NCBI GenBank assembly: GCA_026545765.1
Contig: CM048839.1
Span: 90,982,914 to 91,046,913 of the forward strand
Reading direction: 5' to 3'
DNA from: Plantago major
Lineage: Eukaryota; Streptophyta; Magnoliopsida; Lamiales; Plantaginaceae
Length of the DNA: 64,000 bases
The notes under the pieces: generated by a model
What the model saw: the letters and a program-made list of their open reading frames with translations, nothing else
Databases searched by the model: none
What the model was told of the DNA's origin: nothing
Shown: piece after piece, positions 1-12,695 of the stretch
How the letters are laid out: the number at the start of each line of letters is the position of its first letter
Numbering within the stretch: position 1 is the stretch's first letter
Made by a program: the position numbers and the translations under genes

Positions 1-165
1 TCAGAAACAATCAGCAAGATTACAAAAAGTAATAAAACATACTAAGTAAATTAGAACAAAGGAGAGTCCAAGCTCCAAGAGAGTATTCTAATGTTATTAG
101 TCTTCAAGTCTTCAGAATCACAACTTGGGTTCAGATACCTCAAGTTCTTCAGCACCCTTTCTAGA

Positions 166-3100
166 TCAGTTGACATGATCATCCACTTTTCTGCATTCTT
201 GGACATAGTCATAAAGAATCCTTCTGACAGAGAGCTCTGTGTTTCTGAATAAGTCACATATTTCATGGTAATTCTTGCCAACCTTGTGATTCTTCCGCAG
301 AAAATGTTTGACCCAGAAGTACTTTCCCCAGACCCAGGCATGGTCTACTTGCAGCTGAGATAGGTTGAAATACTTGTATATTTCTTCCAGATAGTGTATA
401 TCATCTAGGTATTCATCCAATGTCATATAGAATGACTCATAGGTTGAAACACCTAGTTTGTTCTTCCTGCTGTAGCTACCATCCAGTTTTCTTACCTTGT
501 GTACATCATCATGTTTTGGGTAAGGACAGGCAAAAGAAAGATCCATCTTTCTGGCTTCATTTCTTTTTTCTACTTCAAAGTTTAACCAGGCATGAAGGTG
601 CTCAGGTTTTAGCAATTAACGCTTCTCTCCATTTCAGGATCTGGTTGAGGATGGGAGTTGGAAACTTATCATTGACAAGTAGATGTTGTAGTTCCAGAAT
701 CCAATACCCTCTCTTGTTCAGAATGCACCTATATGAAGATTCTTCATTACTAGTCTTCATATACTCAATGTGGGCATCAGTTGGACTTTCTTGATGTGTT
801 TCATTGTTTGCTCTGCCAAACTGGAAATCCCTTCTTGCTTTTCTGTTAGAAGATCCTCTAACCCTTTCTTCCTACCTTGGGGCTGTGCTGGTGTATGTTC
901 CTTGTATAGACTTGGTGTTCCCAGAAGGAGTTCTGGCTGCTAAGGGCTTTGCTGCCAGAGGAGGTTGTGAAGTAGTTGCTTGTCTCCTTTTCTTGTGAAG
1001 TGGATGTTCATCAGAATCATCCTCATCATCATTGTAGTCCAAAATTGGACACTTGCATCTTTCTTGGCCTCTTACTTCTCCTTCTTCCTTTTCTTCTTCT
1101 TCAGAAGTCTTCTTCTCTTCTGAGATTCTAAGGGACTAGGTTCCCCTAGTGATCATACTTCTCAGCCTTCTGGCTGGTTGATCTGGAACAACCTCTTCAG
1201 CAAGGGTGTCTCCAGTGGTGTCCTTAATGACAAGTTGACTTGAGGAGGGAGGATTTGATTGTTTTCTTTTTCTTCCTCTGCCTTTCTGAGGCATCTCTTC
1301 TTCCCCCTTAGTCATGAATGACTGACTCATGATAGCATAAGCTTCAGAGAGAGTTTCAAAGTTTTTCTGGAGATTGTTGTGCACCCTGACTAATTCTTGA
1401 AGTTCCTTCTCCACCATGTTCGTTCTGTAACCGATCCTGCTCCTTTATGTTGAGCTCTTCAAGTGGCCTTAGGATGGCGTTGGCTTGCAGGACAGCATGG
1501 CTGGCTTCATTCAATGCTGCATTAGCATTGTTACAATCCTCATCCCTGACCAACCCTAGGTCTTTCTGAGAGAGAGCGATGCTGGTTGCTCTGTTGAGTA
1601 AAGCAGCAGCCAAAGGCTTCATCTCTTCTGGGACGGATTTTAGCACTTCTGTATCTTGGGCAACTAGTGTCTTTCTGAGTTCTAAAAAGACACTGTTCCT
1701 TGCACGGTGCTCTTCACTTCTTGAACTACTTAGTGCAGAGAATATATGAGGAGCAAGTAGGGCTCTTTTGTGCTGAGTGACAAGTCTCTCATCTTCTGCT
1801 TCAGTGATCAAGTTGTGGGTTTCAGCATCACTATCATAATCCTTTTCTTGGATTGTTTGCAGATTGACAATCTTCTTCTGCTTTCCATCAAGTGTGTTGG
1901 CCTTCTGAGAAGATGTAGAAGGTCTTTCTGATGCAGTCTCAGCATCATGTTCTTCATCATCATTGTCATCCATTGCATCTATTTCAGCAGCTGTGACAAC
2001 AATGGCATTCTTCAAAATTCTTTGCTCATCTAGGAGTGCCAATTCTTTGGCATTAGCTTCTTCGAGCTTTTTGATTTTGTCTTCCTTTTCATCAATAAGA
2101 GCTTGAGTCTCAATGTTGATTCTCTTCTCTTCTTCCAATACCTTTCTGAGTTGTTCAATTCTAAACTCAGCGGCTGAAATTTCTTCTAAGGCATCATTGT
2201 GTTCAGCTTGTTGGGTATCTTGATGAGACTTGGGAGGTGATGATGATGGAGCATTCTAAGCAATTGAGGGAGTAGCCTTTTCTCCACTCTCTTTGCTAGC
2301 TTTCTGAATCCCGCCTTGTCCAGGTTGGGGATCATCATCGTCATCACTCTTGTTCTTTGTTTCTTCGTTTGGATGCTCAGAGGGAGGTTCTTGATAATCA
2401 TTTTCGTCCATCTCCTCGTCATCTTCTGAAACCAGGTTGATCACATTTGGGAATGTAATCATCCTCCCATTAACTTCTTCTTGTTCAGCAGGATAAGTAG
2501 TGAGCTTGCTGGGCAAGGCAGGATGGGTAACCATCTGCTCTTGGGTTTGAGCATCCGCAGACTTGAAATCTGCTATAAGTCTTTGTGCTACTTCATGAAT
2601 GAATTCTTCATGCATTAGAGTGGCAAATGAGTAGGACTCTGTAGGGAACAATGCATGGATATAATCCTCCAGATTTAGGGCAATTGCTCTCTTTTCTGGG
2701 ACGTCGATAACTCTGGCTACTTCAGAAAGGTCAGCCTTTCGAAGTTTACCTCATTCTGAAGCACTTGAGATGTTTCTTTAAGGTGTGCTTCTGGAAGTCC
2801 TTGAGTAAATCAACTGGCACTAGACTTTGAGCCTGAAAGAAAGTGTTCAAGTTAGTTTTGTTTAAACCACTTATGTTAGTATCTGTGTGCAGAAATGAGC
2901 TTTCTGAGCATACCTGTGTAGAAACACTAGGCTCATCTGCTTGTATTTTTGCTTGCTTGGGCACAGAGGCCTCAGATACTTTGGTGTGAGGAGAAGTTTT
3001 ATCCTCATCAACCTTTCTTTCTGCTTGAACCTGAGAGTTAAATCAAACATGTTTAGAAACTTTTAACAGAAAAGATAAGTGGAAAAGTGCTTTCTGAGAC

Positions 3101-5306
3101 TTCACTTACTTCCAAGTGAGGAAGCTCAGTAGCATGTTCCTCAGAAACCTTGGGGGTTTCTGGCACCTTTTCTACAGATACTGCTTGTTCAGCAGTTTTA
3201 GTTTCTTTTGGAAAGATGACACAATTGTTTCTCCATCCAATTGTTCTTCTTACTGAGCCTGTAAGAAAAAACATAAGAGATTTTAGTAGTGGGTTTTCCA
3301 GAGCATTCGTTGAAGAAGACTATTACTGATTACTTACCTTCTCAGCAGAAGGCTCAGTAAATACTTCCTCAGAAAGCTTTTCAGCTTCTGGAATCTCTAC
3401 GTTTTGGGGTGTTGGTTCCACCACCACTACTTTCTCAGTTGGAGCCTAAGAAGAGACATTAAGAATATTAGAACATAAGAGCAATTTTAGTTAGTTATTT
3501 CTTGTTCAGAGATAACTTTTACTACCTGTGGGACAGGCTCTTCTTGATGTTCTGAGGTTGGAGGAACCTCTTCTTGATTCAAGGGGGTGGACAGGTTTTC
3601 TTCCCCTGAAAGTGTGTCTCCAAGTTGGCCTGTAACAAATACAGCTTATGAGTAACAAGTTAACATACAATTATGTTGACATGTTAGATACAAACTATCT
3701 TTGTTACCTGAATAGAGTCAGGCTGATCATTGATCTCTTGAACTTGTGGTGATTCCACAGTCTCTTTGTGCTCATTATTGATCTCCTCTGCAGTATCATT
3801 CTGAGTCTCCATCTCAGTTTGATCCCTTTCTGAGCGTTGAGCTCTCTCAGAAGGTTGAGGAACCTGTTCAAGAACAGGGTTTTCTTCAGCAAAATTAAGT
3901 GCTGGTATTGTGAATGTGGAAGCAATGGCAACATCTTCCAGCATTCTATCTTCCTCACCCAGGCCTTCTTCTTCCTGCTTAAGTAGGGGCTCTTGTCTTT
4001 TCAAGAGTGAGCTTGATGCTCCTCCATGGGTCTCATACTTGAATCTTTTGAGTACTTTTGCAAGTACTTCATCATCCTCGTAATCACTATTCGTGTTGTG
4101 CGTGCACTCCATCTATGATATTTCTATCATCTCTGGAGAGTTCTGGAGCATTCTGGTTCAGGACTCTTGGGGCATTCTGGAGTTGCCTTTCTGAGCATCC
4201 AACATCTTCTGAGACCTTGTCTCCAGAAGGTTGTGCCTCTTGTATGATTAGGGACTTGGAGGCTCTTTTGATATGAGTCCTCTTTCTCTTGGCAACTGGA
4301 GGTTTAGCTTTGGCTTGCTCAGAGACCTCCTCACCTTGTCAGCGCTTTCTTCTTCTTCCGCTTTTCGAAAAGTGCTCAAGAAGAAGTTTCTCCTTTTCTT
4401 CAAAAGCGTGTCGAAAAGGAGTTGGTGATCGATTTCCTGCCTCTCTCTGAGAGTGATTCCCATTGTTTCCAGAATGTAACAGATTCTGAGACCAAAGTGC
4501 ATATTAGCCATTGGCTCAGCAAGGCCATTGATGATTTTGGGCTCAAATTCCTCAATATGTCCAAGAAATTTGTCAAGGCGCATTTCCCCAATTGAAGTGG
4601 GTTTCACGCCTTCATGCTTCTTGTTCAGAAGATGCATCATCATCCATCTCTCCATGCTTATCTGGTCTACTCCACCTTTGTTGCCATCAAAGCAACGGAC
4701 CAGAATAAGAGCTAAAGTACTCCAGTGTTTCTGGAGATGACTAGTTCTGATGGCCTTCAGAACAAAGTCTCCTGGGCAACCTTTTGCATTTTCTAACTGG
4801 ATTGCTTCAAATAGCTCTTTGACGCCTTGAATCATGGAAGCGTCCTTGATGTTGATGTCTTCAAATGTTCCTCGATTTTTCAATCGGAATATCTTGCAGA
4901 AAGTCTTGCAGTCTAGAACAATTTCTTGTCCTTGTACTTCAGTCTGCATGTATTTTTCTTCTTCATCATTCACAACTTTTGTGAAGATTTTAGAGTTGTT
5001 ATAGAACTCCAGTACATCCAGTGTGGATAGTCCACTGGGTGCAGCAGATAGAAGCTTGTAGATATGGGAGTTCTTCAGCATTCCCAATATCAGTTTCCTT
5101 TCTGGTTTTGAAGATATAACTGCTGACACATATCTCTTTACTAGAAAGGCTCCCCAATTCATTTTTTGTTTAGGGTTCCAGTCTGATCGGGTAAACTTTT
5201 CCAGAAGGCATTTATTCAACACCTTAAGTTCCTTTCCTCCTTGCTTTTCAGCAGGAGCAGAGGATGTTGCCTTAGGGTTCTTGGTGGTCATCTTCTTGGG
5301 TGCCAT
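166..5306 (-). pseudogene. env-like third gene of element A, intron-containing, broken
   Basis: The start is the ATG at 5306 (MAPKKMTTKN), shared with element E. The first exon (5306 to 3708) encodes a globular-looking domain with many conserved aromatic residues (LDVLEFYNN, QRWMMM-type motifs in relatives), then an acidic, E/P/Q-rich stretch. Four small exons follow (3629-3526, 3445-3338, 3258-3110, 3030-2914), then a long last exon from 2832 with an Asp/Glu-rich patch near 2400, a coiled-coil-like region (about 2140-1400), a basic stretch (KGRGRKRK near 1275) and a second conserved domain (about 790-166) ending in DDHVN-stop. I see no signal peptide or membrane helix. Frameshifts lie near 4250-4112, in exons 2 and 4 (104 and 149 bp instead of 105 and 150), near 2256-2140, 1417-1356 and 620. 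The N-terminal part recalls plant 'putative transposon protein' families; function unknown. Confidence 0.7.
2833..3707 (-). other. five short introns in env-like gene of A
   Basis: On the minus strand five intervals have GT...AG ends and disturb or extend the reading frame: 3707-3630 (78 bp), 3525-3446 (80), 3337-3259 (79), 3109-3031 (79) and 2913-2833 (81). Donors read CAG/GTAACA, CAG/GTAGTA, AAG/GTAAGT, GAA/GTAAGT and CAG/GTATGC; acceptors are T-rich and end TTACAG, TTCTTAG, CTTACAG, CTCTCAG and TTTCAG. Each junction falls between codons (phase 0), and the next exon opens with Ala or Val codons (GCC, GCT, GCT, GTT, GCT). The same boundaries occur in E and, in part, in D. Splicing itself is inferred. 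Confidence 0.75.
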
Positions 5307-5505
5307 CTCTTATATAGAGTTTAGAGTGAGTGTTTTTCAGATGAATATTGCACAATTAATCGAGATTAGTCTATCTTTTCAGAAGACTAAGCACAAGAAG
5401 TTGATTTTTACAGAGGGGTTTTGCAGAAATCTTGAGAGATTTTGTTGTTTTGATGCAAGTTTGAAATTTCGGAATTGGTAAAAGTGTTTGTCTTTTGCCC
5501 AAATC

Positions 5506-5519
5506 CTATATATATATAG
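5506..5519 (-). promoter_or_regulatory. internal TATA box upstream of env-like gene (A)
   Basis: On the minus strand CTATATATATATAG is followed by GATTTGGGCAAAAGAC. It lies 200 bp before the ATG at 5306. The same motif and spacing occur in E (58241-58252), D (36633-36644) and C (28504-28515). Promoter function is inferred. Confidence 0.5.
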
Positions 5520-6275
5520 CAGACAAAATGTACATAGATACAACATACATATAGCTGAATATGAATGCGTGTCTTTGCATCTACATAGGCGTGGTACGTC
5601 CTTTGTACTTCATTAAATGCGTAGTGGGCCATGTCTGCATTTCTCAACAGACATTACTTGCTTTGTTTTAATCTCAACCGTTGAGATCAAACGTTTATTC
5701 ATCAAGGGCTTATATTGAATATCTTGTAATGATATCAATCAACAAATGATAATGTGCCGACTTGATGGATTTTTAATATGCTACATTCATTGTGTCACTT
5801 AGTAAAGAGTAGGAACACTTAATCGTTTGAGCTTATCATTCTGAGTGTCAAGTCCTTATCTATATATTGTTTATCATGAAAATGATAAAAATACAAGACA
5901 TTGCACATGTTTGACTTTCAGAACTTATACCTTTTGGGCTTTGTGTGTCCATTTCTCTTTATGACTACATAGCTTTCTAAATTCAAGTGTCAGAAGCTTC
6001 AGTTGTTTGAATGTATTTGACCCACTCTCAGTAAGTAAGTTCTATTTTTATTTACTTATTAAGTGTGTACCGACCTTTGCCTTTCTGGATACCCGTTCCA
6101 GAAATGTTTTGCCTTTCTGAGTGTTGTTACTCAGAAACCTTTGCATCACTTCTTATCAACTTGGCTTTCTGAGAACCTGTTCTCAGAGGCCTACTCACTT
6201 ATTCAGTCTTTTAGAGATTCAGGACAGTTTTTCAGTCCTTAGGCAACTCCATTAATCCAAGATTATGTCTTAAGG
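5520..6275 (-). other. pol to env-like spacer of A, non-coding
   Basis: AT-rich spacer between the end of pol and the env-like gene. It contains the stem-loop array at 6082-6190 and leads to the TATA box at 5506. No credible ORF is seen. The equivalent spacer of E (58253-58975) is nearly identical. Confidence 0.6.
6082..6190. repeat. array of three short stem-loops after pol (A)
   Basis: Three imperfect palindromes of 23-27 bp: 6082-6104 (arms TTTCTGGA/TCCAGAAA, loop with CCCGT), 6114-6137 (TTTCTGAGT/ACTCAGAAA) and 6164-6190 (CTGAGAAC/GTTCTCAG). Related units occur at the same place in E, D and C. Confidence 0.6.
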
Positions 6276-9200
6276 TCAAGAACCGGCTTCTTGTAAGGGC
6301 TTAGTGAAGATATCTGCAAGTTGGTCTTCTGTGCCAATCTTGAGTATCTCTATATTGCCTTTCTCAACATGGTCTCTGATAAAGTGGTGTCTAACATCAA
6401 TGTGCTTTGTTCTGGCATGGAATTTGGGGTTCTGTGTGATTGCAATAGCACTTGTGTTATCACAGAAAATGGGAGTCTTCTCTTCATTGAGTCCATAGTC
6501 TCTGAGTTGTTGTTGAATCCACAGAATTTGTGTTGCACAACAACCAGCAACAATATATTCAGCCTCTGTGGTAGAAGTTGCAATTGAGTTTTGTTTCTTG
6601 CTAAACCATGAGATAAGTCTAGTTCCCAGAAACTGACAAGTTCCTGAGGTACTTTTCCTATCAAGCATTGATCCAGCATAATCAGCATCTGAGTAACCAG
6701 CCAAACTCAATCCACTTTCTTTAGGATACCACAAACCTACATCTACTGTACCTTTCACATACCTTAATATTTTCATAGCAATGTTGTAGTGTGATTGCAT
6801 TGGATTTGTTTGAAATCTAGCACACACTCCAACTGCATATTGAATATCAGGTCTACTTGCAGTAAGGTAAAGTAGTGAACATATCAATTTCCTATACTTG
6901 TGTTCATCAACACTCTTATCTGATTCAGTATAGGTCATCTTGGTTCCTATGCTCATAGGTATCTTAGCATTCTTTTCAGAAAGCTTAAGTTTGAACTTTG
7001 TGAGCATGTCTTTTGCATACTTTGTCTGACTAATGAATATTCCATCATTGAGTTGCTTGACTTGCAATCCTAGGAAATAGTTCAATTCTCCCATCAAGCT
7101 CATCTCAAACTTACTTTTCATGAGATTTGCAAAGTCATCACAAAGTTGCTTGTCCTTAGATCCAAATATGATGTCATCAACATATACTTGAACTAAGAGT
7201 AGTTTCCATCATGGTTTAAAGTAAATAGAGTTTTATCAACTTCACCTTTCTTGAAACCACTTTCCAGAAGGTATTTGGCCAAAGTGTCATACCATGCTCT
7301 TGGAGCCTGTTTCAGTCCATAAAGAGCTTTACAGGCTTATAGACGATTCTACTTTCTGAGGAAACTTCAAAACCAGGTGGTTGTTCAACATAGACTTCCT
7401 CAGCAAGTTCACCATTCAAGAATGCACTTTTGACATCCATCTGATAAACTTTAAAGTCTTTATGAGCTGCAAAGGCTAGAAAGAGTCTTATTGCATCCAA
7501 TCTGGCAACAGGTGCATATGACTCATCAAAATCTAAACCTTCAGTCTGGGTGAATCCCTTGGCAACCAACCTTGCTTTGTTTCTGGTTATTTCACCAGAA
7601 TCATTCATCTTGTTTCTGAAAACCCACTTAGTTCCAATCACAGATATTCCTTCTACAAATGGAACTAGTTTCCAGACTTTGTTTCTTTCAAACTGATCCA
7701 ACTCTTCTTGCATTGCAGAGATCCAGTCTTGGTCTCTTAATGCTTCTTCTATAGTTTTTGGTTCAATGTTTGAGATAAAACATCCAAAGAGAGAATTAGC
7801 ATTTTCAGCTATTGCTCTCCTAGTCCTAACACCTTGATTGATTGGTCCAATTACATCTTTTGCAGGATGATCCTTGATCCATCTCATCATGGGTTTAGGG
7901 CTAGTAGGGTCAACATCTATGTAATCTGAATGTGAATCACTATGATTATGACTTGATATTTCTTCAGTATCTGTGACATTTTGCACCTCAGAGGGGCGGT
8001 GAATGTCTGACACTTTCTCAGTGTGAGAGCTTTCTGGGACATGCCTGTCAGAGAGGTTATTTCCAGAATTAGCTCTCTGATGAACATCTTTAGTTTCCAT
8101 TTCTGGAATTCTCATAGGAAATTCTTCATCATGTCTGAGAATCATCTGGTTGTTACTGGGCATTTCATGCTTTTCTTCGTCAAAGTCATCCTCTCTTTCC
8201 ACAATGATGTTTTTCCTTTCTGAGAGTTCCTCTTCAGAATCCTTTATCATTAGTTCCTTGAACCTTTCTGAGAGTTCATCAGCAAGGGGTGTTTTCTTGC
8301 TTCCTTCATAGAATACAACATGAACTGATTCTTCAATATTCTTTGTTCTTTTATTGTAAACTCTGTATGCTTTTCTATTCATAGAATAACCAAGAAACAC
8401 ACCTTCATCTGCCTTTGGTTGAAATGTCCTTAGATACTCTTTTCCATTGTTAAGAACAAACATCTACAACCAAATACTTTTAGATGTTTGATATTAGGGG
8501 GTCTACCAACCAAGAGTTCATAAGGGGTCTTGTCATGGTGTTTGTTTATCAAACATCTGTTCTGAGTGTAGCATGCTGTGTTTACAGCTTCAACCCAATA
8601 AACTTCACTTATCTCAATGTCAGCTAGCATTGTCCTTGCTGCTTCTTTAAGTGTTCTATTTTTCCTTTCTGCAACACCATTTTGTTGTGGTGTTCTTACA
8701 GAGGAAAGTTGGTGTTGTATGCCTTTGCTGGTACAAAACTGCTTAATGTACTGGTTGCCAAACTCAGTACCGTGGTCTGTTCAGATTGCAGATACCTTGT
8801 CATTTTTCATGACTTCAAGCTTATTCAGCAAGTTTGGTATCTCCACCCTTGCATCAGATTTGTGTTTCAGAAAGACAACCCAAGTGAATCTTGAGAAGTC
8901 ATCAACAACAACAAGACCATACTTCTTTCCTGCATAACTAGTTACAGATGATTCAAAAAGATCCATGTGTAATAGTTGCAGTGGTCTAACACTAGAGTGT
9001 CTGGTTTTGGACTTGAAAGAGGTTTTAGATTGTTTCCCCATCTGACAGGCAGAACAGATACCATCCTTTCTGAAAGATGTTTTGGGAAGGCCAACCACTA
9101 ACTCTTTCTTGGCAAGTTTGTTCAGAGTTTTGAAATTCAAGTGACTCATTCTTTTGTGCCATAACCAGTGCTCTTCTGTGTGACCTGATAGACTCATCAT

Positions 9201-9590
9201 GAGACATTCTTCAGTTGTGGCAGATGCCCAGTCGGCAACATAAAGACTGCCTTTCCGCCGAGCAACCATGACTGTCTGCTTTGACTCATTGTCTATAAGT
9301 TTTCAATACTTTGCTTTGAATTTCACAGTAAATCCCTTGTCTGCAAACTGGCTCATGCTAAATAGATTATATTTCAAACCCTTAACATGTAATACGTCAG
9401 TGATAGTTAATGATCCTAATTTGACGTTGCCAAATCCCAGAGAGGGATTTAATTCTCCTCCAGCAAATCTGATGTCTGGTCCATTGTTGCAAGTTTTGTA
9501 GTTGACCAGATTTGCTTTGTCTCCTGTCATGTGCTTTCCGCATCCACTATCAAATAGCCATTGAGCCTTAGTCCAAGAGGCGATCTGCAC
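6276..9590 (-). pseudogene. copia pol of A (PR-INT-RT-RNase H), broken
   Basis: Polyprotein for reverse transcription and integration. Domains in order: aspartic protease with DSGCGKHMTGD; integrase zinc region with HKRMSHLNF...CSACQMGKQ; integrase core; acidic linker; copia-type RT with YVDDIIFGS and [13 protein letters not shown]; RNase H ending with [20 protein letters not shown]. The start is not an ATG; the frame opens at the gag/pol junction. Lesions against E: TGC to TGA at 9303-9301, a stop at 8781-8779, a 1-nt loss in an A run near 8461, a shift near 7325, a 1-nt loss in a C run near 7202, and a shift at the C terminus (near 6290). Some are in homopolymers or at CTG sites and could be sequencing errors. 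Confidence 0.9.
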
Positions 9591-9611
9591 AAAACAGGAA
9601 ACAGGAGTTAG
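9585..9611 (-). promoter_or_regulatory. gag stop / splice-acceptor-like gag-pol junction (A)
   Basis: On the minus strand gag ends with a TAA inside CCTAACTCC, followed by a pyrimidine-rich run and TTTTGTGCAG just before the protease frame. CTAAC resembles a plant branch point and TGTGCAG a 3' splice site. In A and E pol is in the -1 frame relative to gag; in C and D the stop is in frame. Confidence 0.4.
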
Positions 9612-12118
9612 GTTCTTGCTTCAGAGATAGAACCATTTAGATTAAACATTCTTCCAGTAGGAATCCACATTTTAGTGAATTTCTTGGGAGTTTGTTTTTG
9701 TCTAATTTGATCAGAAGGAGATGCAATAAAATCAGTAATTTTGATCTCAATTTTCCTTCTTGTGGTGTTTCTAGGTGTTCCTTTCGGTGCTTTCTGGACC
9801 CTGGGTTTCTGGGATTGCCTTTCAGCAAACTTAGCCTTTCTGACCAGGTTCCTTCTAGCTCTGGCATTCAGTTTTTCAGTGGCTTGAGATTTCTTCCACT
9901 TCTGTCTATTGCTACGTGCAATATCAGCCTTGCGCCATTGTTCTTGTCCTTCCTTATATTGTTGCAGAAGAACTTTTCCAATAGCACGATAGCCAATGCC
10001 ATTTCGAACACATTTGGCTTTCTGAATACGTTCTTCAGAAGCCTTACTAGTTTCTGCACCATCTTTATTTTCATAAAATGGTACAGTAGAGAATTTGCCT
10101 ATTCCAGCAATTCTTCCTTTCCTAGTAATGTAGCAATGTGGATGGTTACATGTCTGATGGTTATGTTTCTTTTCAGAAACCTTATCCGCAAGTTTCTTGT
10201 GAACTTGTTGTTCTTTCAAAGGCTGGGTTGCTACTCCTTTTCCTTTGTCAACTACCCTAGCTTTCTGACCAATGCTATAGGTGGTTGAAGAACAATTCTG
10301 TTGACTTTTTACAAAGGTCAACCTTTCATCATTCTTCTTCAAAGTAGATGAATTACTCGATTGTTCATCAAGTCCAAGTCCACCTTTCTCAGAGGGATCT
10401 CTCAGATAGGATTGAACCTCAGTGAGAGTGTCACTAGCCTTTGCATAAGATTGGAAGGATAGCTCTTTCTTTCTGAGTTCTTCATTCTCAGAAAGCAGCT
10501 TCATCATTTTCTTAGTAAGTTCATCCAAGGCTAGTTTGTGAGAATTTTTATTCTCAGATATCTGAGATTTCAGAAAGGCTATTTCAGCGTTCTTGTTCTC
10601 AAATACTCTGGTTAGCTCAGAAACTTATTTTTCAAGAGTTTCTTTGCTTTCCTCTAGAATTCTGGTTTTGGATTGTGATTCCAGAAATTCTTTCTCATAA
10701 CGATCCAATTCACTCTTGACCAACTCCAGATCCTCAATTCCATCATCACTCTCATAGTATAGAAATTGTGAATTGTTAGTTACCTCATCAGCCATAAGAC
10801 ACATTTCAATGTTGGAGATGTCTGGACCAGCAATCTCAGCAACTCCACACATTTCTTTCTTCTTAAGGCCGAAGTCAATTACATCGTGGGTGATTCCACA
10901 CAATTCTGGTGATGGTAGGTTTGAGTCATCTGAATCTCCATTTTCAGAATCTGTCTCAAAGTCTAGACCATCAAGTTGAATTTGAATCTTCTTCCTTTCT
11001 TCAGTCAGTAAGGCCCTTTGATTTCTATTGAAATTTCTTCTGTCCTTCTTGTCACCTGTCTTGAGCTTGTTTAAAGAAGGACAATCTCTCTTGAAGTTAC
11101 CAGGCTTTTGACAATAGAAGCAGATATCATTTCCTATTTCTGCAGCTTCAGTACTAACACCTTTACGAATCGGGGTGTTGGAGTTGTTCACTTGTATGTT
11201 CTTGTCTTGATGATAGTTTGGGCAAGATGCTTTTCACTTTTCTTTAGCTTTTCTTCTCTCAATCTCTTGACTCACAAATTTCTTCATGTGTCTTACTGCA
11301 AGAGCATTTTCTTCAGATGCTTCTTTGGTATCCTTCTTTTCAGAAGTACCTTGAGAAACTAGAGCAACACTTTGCAACTTTTCAGCTGTTTGTTCTCTCT
11401 GAGTTGTCTCATAGTCTACAGTAGCAAGATGAAAGAAGAGCTCTACTGGAGTAATATTTGGCATCCCTTGATTGAAATAAAAGAACTTAGTGTGTTCCCA
11501 GTTGTGATTGAGACTTCTGACAATAGTCTTAATCTTTTCTGACTGGGAGTATCTATTGCTTTCACCAAGTGCAGCCATATCACTCATAAGAGTAGTAAAT
11601 CTGAAATCAAGTTCCTCCAGAGTTTCAGTGGGACCTTGTTTGAAGTTTTGAAATTTCAATTTAAGAACTTCGAACTTGTTTTCTTTGGTTTTCTCAGTTC
11701 CGGCACAGATTTTTTCAATCAATTGCCAGGCAACTTTCGCCATTTTAGCACCCCACAGTTTACACTGTATGTGCTCAGGTGTCGATCTAATGATTATATT
11801 ACGAGCTTGACCATTCAATCTGTGTCTTTTGGCATCTTCAGATGTCCAGAGCTCTCTTGGCTTGTCTTCATATATAATGCTTCCACGAGGAACATGATCA
11901 CTATCACTAGCAGCCATGTCCTCGCTTCCATCTTCCTTGTCTGAGGCTTTTCTTCCATCAGACACATCAGTAACTTGTTTGAGTTGTCTGATTTTGATAG
12001 GCCCTTCATTGATGACATAGATCATCTCATCACTAATGGCTTCCAGATGGAGCATCATGTTGTTCTTCCATTTCTCGTAGTTTTCTGGCTTCAGAACGGG
12101 TGCATCACTCAGAGACAT
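9608..12118 (-). pseudogene. copia gag of A, broken
   Basis: Capsid/nucleocapsid precursor. The ATG at 12118 opens MSLSDAPVLKPENYEKW, the usual start of the plant copia gag (UBN2-type) domain. A CCHC knuckle follows near 11090-11130 but reads CFYCQKPGNFKRDC: the zinc-binding His is Asn here, while D and E keep His. After it come acidic and coiled-coil-like regions and a basic tail (ARARRNLVRKAKF) ending at the junction with pol. Lesions: frameshift near 11236 (AAAGTGAAAAG where E has AAAGCTGAAAAAG), GAG to TAA at 10627-10625, and gaps between 10625 and 10528. The long C-terminal extension is shared by all four copia copies. Confidence 0.85.
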
Positions 12119-12218
12119 ACCTGCACACTTAACACACAAATTATATAGTCCTCAGAAAGGGACAAAGTTCCTTTACCTATCTAGGGATCTAGGTTCAAGT
12201 CTGAAGGCTTGTGAACCT

Positions 12219-12231
12219 CCGCTCGATACCA
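12219..12231 (-). other. primer binding site of A (initiator Met tRNA type)
   Basis: The minus strand reads TGGTATCGAGCGG two bases inside the LTR. The usual plant PBS is TGGTATCAGAGC; here CAG is CG. Confidence 0.75.
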
Positions 12232-12594
12232 CGTGTTGGTCGGATAACGGCAAAGTAAAAGACTAGAGGGGGGTGAATAGTCTTTTAAAACTTTGTCGAT
12301 AAACACACAGCTTCTCGAAACTTGGGGGTTTCGATACTTAAATTCAGGCCGGAAGACTTTAAGATAGGTAAGTGCGAAACAATAAGTAAGTCTGTGTGCT
12401 TTCTTTGAAATGTAAATCTGAAGGTAAATAACACAGCAAGTATAGTGGTATCTGGAGGTGGCGTAATCCTCCAACTAATCCACTTCGGTCATTCTGAGAC
12501 CTAGAATTCACTAGAACAGATAATTGAGTTCACCTTACAATAAACCTTATTCTAAGATTCCTAAACAAATGGTTCCCAACCAAATGTTCCCCCT

Positions 12595-12695
12595 GAGTTA
12601 TTCCCCAGCTCCAAGAGCTAAGTACTTCCTCTACTCAGATAACCTTGGAGTTATTCCCTGATTTTCCAAATCAAGTACTTCCTCTACTCCACGCC
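12595..12695. repeat. about 55-bp tandem units in LTR of A (2 copies)
   Basis: Two units of the pattern GAGTTATTCC...AAGTACTTCC, each with a small inverted repeat in the middle (AGCTC/GAGCT; TGATTT/AAATCA). D has three units and C four. Confidence 0.6.

Noticed and set aside
166..5306. Calling the third gene a viral envelope protein
   Set aside because: No signal peptide, membrane helix or glycoprotein-like Cys pattern is visible; the protein is charged, partly coiled-coil, with basic nuclear-signal-like patches.
9585..9660. A complete mini-intron of about 50 nt at the gag-pol junction
   Set aside because: The only nearby donor-like GGTTC is weak and the interval is shorter than usual plant introns.
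9692..10288. Long plus-strand ORF opposite gag of A (also 62424-63020 opposite gag of E)
   Set aside because: It mirrors the lysine-rich gag frame on the other strand and has no recognisable domain; a compositional shadow.
12181..12474. ORFs reading through LTR ends (also 16945-17211, 43296-43511, 51012-51222)
   Set aside because: They lie within LTR termini and leaders and have no gag or pol homology.
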